Assembly: GCA_014529385.2 (NCBI GenBank)
Contig: CM043950.1
Span: 82,346,843 to 82,410,842, forward strand
Source of the DNA: Adiantum capillus-veneris
Taxonomy: Eukaryota; Streptophyta; Polypodiopsida; Polypodiales; Pteridaceae
Length of the DNA stretch: 64,000 nucleotides
Direction: 5' to 3'
The first letter of the stretch is position 1. Every line of letters begins with the position of its first letter. The notes beneath the pieces were generated by a model. It worked only from the letters and a program-made list of their open reading frames with translations, was not told where the DNA came from and ran no database searches. Shown piece after piece: positions 55,341-64,000 of this stretch. Position numbers and translations under genes: made by a program.

Positions 55341-57642
55341 AAAAAGAGAGTCATTGAAAGAGGCAAAAAAGCATAAAAACATGTCGTCGGGAGAGTGACA
55401 CACCGCAAAGCGAACAAATTGAGAAGAAACAAAACAGATTGGCTAAAAAAAACGAGCAAAAAGACCCACTCAAGGCTGTGAGCAGTAGAAAAGATTTTGT
55501 CCGCAATTCTGGAAGGCGTAGCCACAATTCAGTCAAGAAGCTAGAAGTGAACATGCATGCTAGAAATTGGCTAATGCAAGTAATTGCATTGCAAATTAGC
55601 TTCCAGCTGGACGAACGGGGGCACAAGTCACCATTAGGAAAAATATGAACCCTCTATGGGCCCTTTGGGATTAAGGTTAATTAGAGGTCAGCCAATAGGA
55701 AGAGGGTGGTGGACACACTCTATACCCTCAAAAAAGTAGGACGACTTTGACCTCTCTTCCCCCACTTTTTGGCCCGGATTTAAAAATACACTAAAAATTT
55801 CAAATTTTCAAAAAATTTCAAATTTCAAGTTTTCCCTCAAAAGGTCCCCAAACCTATTTCATGGTCAAAAAAAGTATTTTTGACCTTCAAAAGTTAAAAA
55901 CATGCACTAAAAAATCCAAAAAATTAATGTTTTTAAAAAACAAATTAAAACATCATTTTCACCCTCCAAAGTCTTTCCAAACCTATTCTATAGCTAAAAA
56001 GTGTTTTTCTCTCTCTACAAACCCTTTTCCAAGCTCTCCATTGCTGCAACAACCACATGCACCCCCTATTGTTCATCATTATCTCTCTGCTAGCTTTCTC
56101 CCACCTCCATTGTAGCACCAAGCAAGCTCCTCCTCCATCTCTTCCCCTTGCCCACAACATAGTTTCACACCAAGCTAGCTCCTCTCCCTTCTCTCATCTC
56201 CATTACAACATGAAACAAGATTCTGCTCCTTCTACTTTCATTCACTCACACTACATGGAAATCTCTACTCCCGAAGGTGGCAAAAGTATGAGCTCACATG
56301 AGTTGCATACCACAGCAATAGGAGGTGTGATCTCGTGTGGGCACTGCAAGAGTTCATCTCCAACATAAAGATAGAATGGTAAGAAAACTATCCTTGTAGC
56401 TTACATTCAGAGCTTAACATCATCTCCATCTTTAAGTTTATCATGCTAGAGAGAATTAACCTCTTTATGGATTTCAGTGTTTAGGCTTCACACCTCATAA
56501 CACTGGGTGGTGCTATTTTGTTGATGACTTTGGTGCGCCATCTATAGTTGTGTAGCATGTGATTTGAGTCTCACAATGTAAGTAATGTTGTGTTCTCTAT
56601 GGAGAGTAGTCAAAGAATTTTCTTGTAATTTATTCTTCGTATAATTGTCATTAGATAATTGGAATGATATCATTTTGTACTTTATAACTTTGTGCTCACA
56701 TAATCTTCTGTTTACTTACAGATTCAACTTGTTTTAAGAGGACATGAGCAAGCAACAATGTGTAGAGATGGAAATCACTCTATTTTTGTTCCTTGAGGAA
56801 CCTTTCACTACCATGTTAAAAGATTTTGATAAGAATAGTAGGTGTTTTTTAGAATCTTGAACCAATAGGGACTCTCTAGGAGCTCTCTTAGAAGCCATCC
56901 ATATAGTACTACTATCTTCCCTAGTGTCATAGACACACAAATACTCAAGTGTATATGAATCTCTAGATGAGGAAGACAAATACTTGTAAGATAAGCCTAA
57001 CAACAACAACATTGTCTCCATTTGTAATTATTTTTTATGAGGCTAGATTCCTCTATAAATGCAATATAAATATGTTTTTTTGTTAAATGGTGTCGCATTG
57101 AGTGAGAGTATTTAATTTAGATTACTGAAGTTTCATACAGATCTAAGAAATATTGTTTACTTTTATGGATATTTTGATTTGCCTGTACGATGATTCAAGT
57201 CGCAAGTCTTAATCACCCCACCTTGAAGAAATTCAAGCAATATTTTGATTTCAGTTTAATCATTAATGGTTATTCTTATTAAAGTGGATCATAAACTTTG
57301 TCAAGATGTCCTCATTTGGGGATGTTGAATACATATCATTAGCAATGTTTCACAAGAACACTAGGTGGACACAAGGAAGTAAAAATTGGCTCCTTGTTTG
57401 GTCGATTTCTAGTGTTTAATGTTTAGTGCACAGGATTTGTGAGGCCGTTGACATGGGGAGTTCACTAAAGTATATGTAACATAGCACATGTGTTCAACAG
57501 AAGGGATTTTATATTCTTGTAAAGTTGCAGAAACATGTGTAGATAAGGCCTATAAGGGGTACTTTTAATCCATTCTAGTGAACGCACGTGATATAGGAAA
57601 ATTTTACATAGTGAATGCTCTGGACCTTTGAACACAAAGAAA
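55341..57642. other. Mostly non-coding DNA
   Basis: No gene supported with confidence. One short frame with a signal-peptide-like start (56057-56368) is noted separately. The rest is AT-rich. Confidence 0.5.
56057..56368 (+). CDS. Doubtful 103-codon ORF with signal-peptide-like start
   Basis: MHPLLFIIISLLAFSHLHCS at the N-terminus has the length and hydrophobic core of a secretory signal, with a plausible cleavage after the Cys/Ser. The rest is His/Ser/Pro-rich and ends near CGHC. There are too few Cys for a known secreted cysteine-rich peptide family. No promoter is evident. The composition follows a CT-rich background, so chance is the most likely explanation. Confidence 0.15.
   Translation: MHPLLFIIISLLAFSHLHCSTKQAPPPSLPLAHNIVSHQASSSPFSHLHYNMKQDSAPSTFIHSHYMEISTPEGGKSMSSHELHTTAIGGVISCGHCKSSSPT

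Positions 57643-57674
<32 letters not shown>
57643..57674 (+). repeat. 32-nt G homopolymer
   Basis: An uninterrupted run of 32 G on the plus strand between AAAGAAA and AGCTG. Could form G-quadruplexes. Length may be uncertain in any assembly. Confidence 0.95.
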
Positions 57675-57675
<1 letters not shown>

Positions 57676-57774
57676 GCTGTTATTACATCTGAGTGAAAAG
57701 AAGTGGAATTTGTAATGTCATGTTGCATAAAGATTTGCTTTCACTTAATCTAAAAAAAATTGGTATCCTGGGGT

Positions 57775-58584
57775 GCAGACAAGGCCATATAATGCAAAAA
57801 AAGGGTGGCCACAAGGGCGTGTAGTGAGCCATCCAAAACTGCTGGATGGGCCATATGTGGGCCCTTGTGGCCACCCTTTTTTTGCATAATTAGGCTATTG
57901 CTATACTCCAGAACCCTGGAAAAGATGAGATGAATCTAAAATTGAACTTTTCAAGCACATTATGCCTTCCTTCAACTCAACTTACTAGTTCCCTGCACCA
58001 AAATGGCAAATCACATTGGACAGTATAAAAATCTAGTCTCATGCTACATAAACATCTGGTTTCATCAAATATTAACATTCTTGCTATTATAAGGGGCAGA
58101 CAAGGCCATATAATGCATAAAAAAGGGTGGCCACAAGGGCGCGTAGGTGAGCCATCCAAAAGTGTTGGATGGGCCATCTGCGCGCCCTAGTGGCCATCCT
58201 TTTTTTTGCATAATTAGGCTATTGTTGCACTCCAGGACCTTGGAAAAGGTGAGATGAATGTAAAATTTAACTTTTCAAGCACATTATACCTTCTTTCAAC
58301 TCAACTTACTAGTTCCCTGCACCAAAAGGCCAAATCACATTGGACAATATAAAAATCTAGTCTCATGCTACATAAACATCTGGTTTCATCAACTATTAAC
58401 ATTTTTGCTATCCTAAGGGGCAAACAAAGTTAGAAAATGCAAAAAAAAGGGTGGCCACAAGGGCGCGCAGATGAGCCATCCAAAACTGCTGGATGGGCCA
58501 TCTGCGCGCCCTTGTGGCCACCCTTTTTTTTGGATTTTCTAGCTTTGTTTGCCCCTTAGGATGGCAAAAATGTTAATATTTGAT
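57775..58584. repeat. Array of three long foldback (hairpin) units
   Basis: Three hairpins share the core AAAGGGTGGCCACAAGGGCG...GCCCTTGTGGCCACCC. They lie at about 57779-57898, 58094-58222 and 58388-58584, about 320 bp apart, and are joined by a conserved spacer (CTTTTCAAGCACATTAT, AACTTACTAGTTCCCTGCAC). The third is the best: its arms run about 94 bases from ATCAACTATTAAC to GTTAATATTTGAT with only a few mismatches and a 9-base loop. The core is GC-rich in AT-rich surroundings. Frames within it are by-products of the palindrome. Confidence 0.9.
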
Positions 58585-60310
58585 TTAAATTTAACTCTTT
58601 ATGGCCAAAACCACTTAACTTAAAACACATGGATAAACCGAAAAGCCAAATCACTATGGAGACAGTAGACACAACTCTTAATTATTTTGTCATTGCAAAG
58701 TCATCTGAAATGATGTGAGCCTCTACAACTTCTTGAATAGCCTCCAACGCTATTGCTTGCATTTTATACTGATTTCCATAGCTTTGAAGCACCTCCTTCA
58801 TCGTGTGAGCATATTTTTGATGCATGGTAATGATTCAAGTGTAAAGTTTTTTTTTTTTTTTAAATTTAGGTGTTGAACTTTTCGGTTGTTTTCAATAGCT
58901 TCTAGATTTCAATCGGCTCTGAATCTGTCTGGGCTTGTCTCACATGAATTTGTTCATCTCATCGCGTTCTTCGACCATCACGTGATGAGAAAAAATCATA
59001 TCTTGCTCGCATTCTCCAAAAATCAACGTGCAAGTTGACAATTTATTTAAAAATTATGTAAAACATACATTTTTTACTTTTTTCTTAATCTACGGGCTCC
59101 AACGAGCATTAAAACCATGGAATCTGAAAATACTCAAAGAACCATTGTTTTTTATTGTGTTAAGGACTGTATTTCCTACATACATAACTTTCCCAAAATC
59201 TCGCCCTAACACCTTCAAAAGTGGTTTCCAAGGAGTGTACTCGGTCAAAATTTGAAACTAAAGAAAAACAATCAGAATGAACCCCCCATTGGACTCCCCA
59301 CAACGATAGAAATCAAAGGGTTCAAGGAGAGGTATGGTGTCACAAGTGCATGGTGGGAATCTCATCGAGGTTTATTCCGTCAAGATCTCTTGTACTTTAT
59401 CATGTCTTCTCATGTACAATCTTACCAAAAAAAAAATGACACTTTAAATGACTACAAATCTTATTTAACTTATCAAATAATCTAAAATATGGTAGACCAA
59501 GAGTGCTCTTACACATCAACAAACAAAAAAGTCCAAACTTCTTCTCATTAACTTTGATAAACATACATTCGTGAACAACTTCCAAGGGGTAGTGCAGTCA
59601 TAGTTCTTACATCCATTCCATGACATGGTATGCTCATGGGGTGACCTATCATATAAAAATATCTCTGGTGGGGATGCCCTCATGTTAGGAAAGGGTGTGC
59701 TGCTGATGAAAAGTTGTTGTATTGTCCTACTAGGGATCTCTCCATGTTAGCATAGTGATTTTTGGTGTGGTGGGAGCCACATTGCTTGAGGAGAGCTTTG
59801 TGCCACCGTAAAAGCTTCATGTTATGCTAGTTCCTTGAGCCATTCTTGCATTAGGATGAGATTACCCACCTCTAATAAGGATGGATTTGAAGCACCTACC
59901 TGCAAGATGTAACAAAGAAGGCTGTTTTAGAGGAAAAGTGGTGACACTTGACCTCTCTAACCTGCACCCACTGTTTCTTGTAATGCCATTGTTTTGAGTT
60001 GAAGACCTTGACATTCGTGCATCCACGAATGCAAAGAAGCACCCGCACCCATACACAACCAGTTGCAATAGCCTAACAAGCCTACTTCTCCCCTCCCAAG
60101 ATATTGAAGAACCATACACATTCGTCTCACCAACAGTATGACGATCTTGGGATGACCTCTGCTCACCCTCACGTGCAGCCTTCGGTGCAAACACCGCGGA
60201 CAAGCAATATGTACACTTTTGTTGTGCGGAGTACATGGTGGTGGAGGCATACGATTTGTGAAGTCCGTGAGCACCATGGCAGCTGTTGCGTGAGGAAGCA
60301 AAGAATGAAA
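58585..60310. other. Non-coding DNA
   Basis: No gene supported. Overlapping frames on both strands at 59862-60310 have no recognisable motif. Confidence 0.5.
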
Positions 60311-60540
60311 AGAAAGAAGGGGGAGGGAGAGGGAGGAACATGGGAGGAGAGAAGGGGGCAGAGGGCAAGAGGGAGAGAGAGGGGAGGAGGAGGAGAGAAG
60401 GGGGTAGGGAGGGAGAGGAGAGGAACATGGGAGGAGAGAAGGGGGCAGAGGGGGGAGAGGGAGAGAGAGGGGAGGAGGAGGAGAGAAGGGGGTAGGAGGG
60501 AGAGGAGAGGGAGAGAGGAGGAAGGAGGAGGAGAGAACAA
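60311..60540 (+). repeat. Purine-only minisatellite, 87-bp period, G-quadruplex-prone
   Basis: About 230 bp of almost pure G and A. GGAACATGGGAGGAGAGAAG occurs at 60335 and again at 60422, giving an 87-bp period. Bases 60441-60472 contain four G runs with loops of 4, 3 and 7 bases, a canonical quadruplex pattern. The long frames read through it on both strands are artefacts of composition. Confidence 0.9.
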
Positions 60541-61157
60541 AGGTTTTTTTTGGGGGGGGGATTGTTTTTTTGAAAAAGTGGACTTTTAGTGTTTGTAGGT
60601 TTAAAAAAATGTCAAAAAATAATTTTTTGATGTGTATATATGTTGGGAGGGAGTTCTAAGTAAAAACTAAGTAAAAAAAACTTTTTTGAAAAAAAGTCAA
60701 ATTTTGGCTGTTAGTGACCCACGTTTTTGCTCATGTGGCCACACCCCTTTACTCCCTTCACTTTCCAAAAGCTAGAGAGACAAAGTGACCTCTTAGGTCC
60801 ACATCTTACATGTGTCTAAAAAAAAGGCTAGAAAAGTCTACTCAAAACTAGCTTCTTGAATGTCCTTGTCCCCTTAACCCTACACAACATTAGCCTTAAT
60901 CCCTAAAAATTAGGATTCCTTACAAGGCCCATGCAAAGTCCATATTTCTCCTAATGCACTGGATTGCAGATTAGGCTATTCAAGGCCCATATCAATTATA
61001 ACACTGTCGAGCTAGAGTTAATCAACTTTTGTGTTTCTAAAAGTAGTCTACTACAACAGTGCTTTGGTTGAAGTAGTTTAATAAAAATCGAGTAGGATAA
61101 ATTTTGCTAATCAATACTAGAATCTGCTAAGAGACAATTTTTGTAGATTGAGCCAAC
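60541..61157. other. Non-coding stretch upstream of the repetitive ORF
   Basis: No gene, no recognisable primer site or TATA box immediately upstream of 61158. May hold the leader of the element or gene that follows. Confidence 0.4.
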
Positions 61158-62912
61158 ATGGGTTCAAATCGAGCTGAGAGTTCAAGTACAATAGGACAAG
61201 CTAGTAGCAGTGGCAACATAGGTACAAGTGCAACAGACCAAATTTTACAACTATATGGCTATAATGGAGATAAAGTCTGATATGCAGATTCAAAAGGCCA
61301 TAGATACCTTATAAGCAACAAAAGCAACATAGGAGCCAAAATCCTATGGATCAGAGTAAAGCCAGATTTAGAGAACTCCCAAATGTTCAGAGACTTCAGT
61401 GGAGCCAGCTATTGCAAGCTCGAAGATGAAGTGCAGATAGAAGTTCAAAAAGTCAACCGAAGTGGCTATCCAAAAATCTACACAAGCCAACAAAACATAG
61501 AGTCGGTGCATATGCAATCAGGGTCATTGTACATGGATTATAGTGGTCAGATCTATAGTCGAGAACCAAAAATGGAAGATCCAACATATCAACCAATAGA
61601 AGCCAATCTAATTGAACAACCAAGACAAAGACGGTACAAAGGTCAAGATGGAGCATTCTAAAACTTGATTCTTAGTGTTCTAAAAGCAGATGCTGATAAC
61701 TTAGCCAACATAGAAGCAAAAACTTCTCAACAAGAGCTTGACATGACAGAACCAAATGAAATACCACCAGTCATGGCGTATTGCTTAGATTATGGATGAA
61801 AAGGTAGACCGATGTAAGTGTACTTAACGCGTCACTTTTAATTCAATCAGATGAATCTGCATTACCAGTAAAAGCACTGCAAGTTCAAGACCAGTATAAA
61901 GATGCACAGGCACCTACAAAGCTTAAAATTGATTCTTTGAACAACAAATTCTTACATGAATTTGGTCAAGGTGTCCAGATATCACCGAATATTGAAAAGA
62001 CTGTTAGGTTTGCAAATGATTCCCCATCCATTGCCACAAGTGTGCAATCATTTAGGAGTCTAAGCGACACATCAAAGCAAATGATGTTAGCTTTGTATGA
62101 CACACATAATTCATATGCACACTATGTAGACCAAAAAGGGCAACTGTACAAAAAGGATCAAACGGTGTTTGAACAACCCACATACCAACTCATAGAAGTG
62201 CATCTAGAGACAGATAAAAAAGGATGGTTCATTTTAGAGAACAGAATTTATTATAGTCCCATCCTCTCTAAAGCTAAAGGATATTACCCGAGTGAGCCCA
62301 GAAATCTGTTCAAAGCCAAAATCTCCTCCATCGAAAATCAAGCTTTGACGTTGTAACCAAAGGAGCACATACTTTGACCAAAACAGTCGTAGATATAAAC
62401 GAGAGTCTAATATATATCATGCCTTGGGTCCTGAAACCATAGAAGCTCATATCATAGGAGACCCATGGGATAGACAATATCAGAGCAAAGATAATGCTAT
62501 CTACAACTTGACTTGGGAAATAATTTGTCATGTTTTACGAAGATACATAGGAAACTATGCAGAAGGTTTACAGATGTCAAACATAAACAATGCTACCCAA
62601 AGTGTACCTTCATAGTCCCAAAAGGTGAGAATAAACCAGAGCCAAACAATTTTGAATAGTGATCACCCTAGGAAGGGGGGAGCTACAAATCCATCAAAGT
62701 TAGCTCTTGTACTAGGAACCGCAATAGTAGTTAGAAGCATTAGAGCCTCTAGCCAACATACCCCTTCAAAGCAAAAACCATTGAAAGATCATATGGTTGT
62801 TGGAAATTTCCAATTGACCCAGATTCCATCAGAATCTACAGATAAATTCCTTTCGGAAGATCATCAGGGACAAAAGTTTCACATTAGGAAGAGAATAGGG
62901 TCTAGGATTTAA
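61158..62912 (+). pseudogene. Broken ORF with four diverged ~70-residue modules, family unknown
   Basis: Starts MGSNRAESSSTIGQASSS. The reading carries a TGA at 61278, a frame change between about 61790 and 61860, another near 62350, and a TAG at 62613. Four segments look alike: YADSKGHRYL (61281), YMDYSGQIYS (61530), YVDQKGQLYK (62123) and YFDQNSRRYK (62370). Modules 2 and 3 continue with PTYQPIEANLIE / PTYQLIEVHLET, and module 4 with GPETIEAHIIG. Modules 2 and 4 also share RRYKGQDGAF / RQYQSKDNAIYN. So the protein consists of repeats of Y-x-D-x2-(G/S)-x2-Y followed by an IEA-type strand. I see no catalytic motif, zinc finger, signal peptide or membrane segment. A purine tract (AGGAAGGGGGGAG) near 62670 inside the last frame resembles the polypurine tracts of other elements here. 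A retroelement or virus-like origin is possible but not shown. Confidence 0.5.
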
Positions 62913-62955
62913 GGAAGCCAAACCTTTTCTATTAAAAAATTAATCAAAGGATAGC

Positions 62956-63328
62956 TTTTGAATTCAAAAAGGAAAAACGGCTAGTTTATTTGAATTCAAA
63001 GTTTCCCCCCAAAGTGGAATTTAAAATCTAGCGGGTAAAACCATATCATGTAGCATATCTATGGAAAGAGTTCGATGCGTAGATCGTAGATCTATGATGT
63101 CCGCTCAAATCAGAGATCATACGTGGGAGCTATGGAAGGCCAAAAATCATAAAAATGTCCACCTCCTTTTTGGGTGGGAAGAGTGAATCCTTTGACCACT
63201 CTTACACATCTCTTACACACCCACCATTCTTGCACACATTGCGTATCCCTATTTGTCATCATGTTAATCACTTCCATAAGCTCATGGCAAATAAAGGGGC
63301 CCTCCTACACCCCATCTTCTTCCTAATG
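62956..63328 (+). repeat. Left arm of a ~365-bp inverted repeat
   Basis: Inverted copy of 63636-64000, roughly 85-90% identical by eye. The outer end carries CTAGTTTATTTGAATT and the inner end CCCATCTTCTTCCTAATG. Shared landmarks: ACCATATCATGTAGCATATC, GACCACTCTTA, TTACACACCCACCATTCTTG. Confidence 0.9.
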
Positions 63329-63635
63329 GCTGATCTCCATAAATCAAAGTCAAAAGCCGACAAATCCTAAAGCGTTCAAACAGTTACATGTGACCAAGCT
63401 CACATATGCATATCTAGGTGCACATGGTAGTGAATATCAACAGGTTCATGACCTTAGTACAAACTTGTATGGATGGTTAAGACTGAAGTCAAAGACAATC
63501 TAAAGATGATGCAAAGACTCAAGATGCCAGAATAGGTGATAGAGAAGTAAAAATCAATGAAAGATAATGTCCAGAAAGATACACAAAGGTCACCACCAAA
63601 ATCTCCTCCGAAGAGAGAGATTCTACTAGAAAGTA
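63329..63635. other. Spacer of the inverted repeat
   Basis: About 307 bp, purine-rich near its right end, non-coding. Confidence 0.6.
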
Positions 63636-64000
63636 CATTAGGAAGAAGATGGGGTGTAGAAGGGCCTCTTTATTTTCCATGAGCTTATGGAGGTGATTAA
63701 TATTTTGACAAATAGGTATACGCCATGTGTGCAAGAATGGTGGGTGTGTAAGAGATGTATAAGAGTGGTCAAAGGATGCACTTTTTCTCCCAAAAAGGAG
63801 ATGGACAATTTTGTTATTTTTGGCCTTCCAAAACTCTCACATATGATATCCAATTTGAGCGGAGATCATAGATCTACAATCTATGCATCGAGCTCTTTCC
63901 ATAGATATGCTACATGATATGGTTTTACCTGCTAGATTTTAAATTCAATTTTGGGGGGAAACTTTAAATTCAAATAAACTAGTTGTTTTGCATGTTTGAA
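63636..64000 (-). repeat. Right arm of the inverted repeat, running to the window end
   Basis: Partner of 62956-63328. Similarity continues to the last bases, so the true outer boundary may lie beyond the window. Frames at 63519-63917 are only arms of the repeat read in both directions. Confidence 0.9.

Noticed and set aside
57683-58177. Two similar minus-strand frames (WPIQQFWMAH / HPTLLDGSP regions)
   Set aside because: By-products of the repeated foldback units, not genes.
57775-58584. CRISPR-like array
   Set aside because: Repeats are long palindromes with conserved 200-bp spacers in a plant-like sequence; no CRISPR features.
59862-60589. Long frames on both strands through the purine minisatellite
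   Set aside because: Low-complexity Glu/Gly/Arg or Pro/Ser/Leu translation with no start context; composition artefact.

Overview
The window looks like a repeat-dominated stretch of a large land-plant nuclear genome. The evidence is Ty3-gypsy elements of plant type, a tRNA-iMet primer binding site, MITE-like elements, a decayed Mutator-like transposase with GT-AG introns, long dinucleotide tracts and AT-rich spacers. I cannot name the species. I see no convincing host gene, no tRNA or rRNA gene and no CRISPR array. Almost everything I can interpret is mobile DNA in different states of decay. No database search was run; family assignments come from motif reading.

Layout. 1-9.8 kb: a long, slightly damaged plus-strand Ty3-gypsy element with gag, a gag-pol linker, retropepsin, RT, RNase H and integrase. 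It also carries an unusual extra frame behind integrase that holds a second retropepsin-like domain. 9.8-13.7 kb: a short gene-like unit with its own TATA box and a 1-nt frameshift, then the 3' end and LTR of another element nested inside the integrase of a third. 13.7-25.8 kb: decayed LTR-like DNA, two related MITE-like elements and microsatellites. 25.8-29.2 kb (minus strand): a gag-only LTR element with an intact 662-codon ORF, a complete 5' LTR and a 3' LTR cut to 74 bp. 30.86-36.33 kb (minus strand): a structurally complete 5.5-kb element with 171-bp LTRs, a perfect iMet primer site and a matching 5-bp target duplication (CTAAT), but a ruined coding region. 36.3-46 kb: non-coding, with several local tandem duplications and a diverged ~365-bp satellite-like array. 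46.05-47.8 kb: a terminal-inverted-repeat element whose left repeat is split by a hairpin insertion. 49.0-52.05 kb (minus): a decayed Mutator-like transposase. Two diverged copies of a ~1.1-kb repeat lie at 43.7 and 53.0 kb. 55-64 kb: a 32-nt G run, an array of three long foldbacks, a purine minisatellite, a broken but internally repetitive coding region at 61.2-62.9 kb, and a large inverted repeat that reaches the window edge.

How the parts work together: gag/pol of the first element would have supplied the particle, protease, reverse transcriptase and integrase. The gag-only element and the TIR elements lack catalytic genes and would depend on other copies. The best candidates for something undescribed are the second protease domain behind integrase, the long private C-terminal part of the gag-only ORF, the four-module ORF at 61.2-62.6 kb, and the foldback array at 57.8-58.6 kb.
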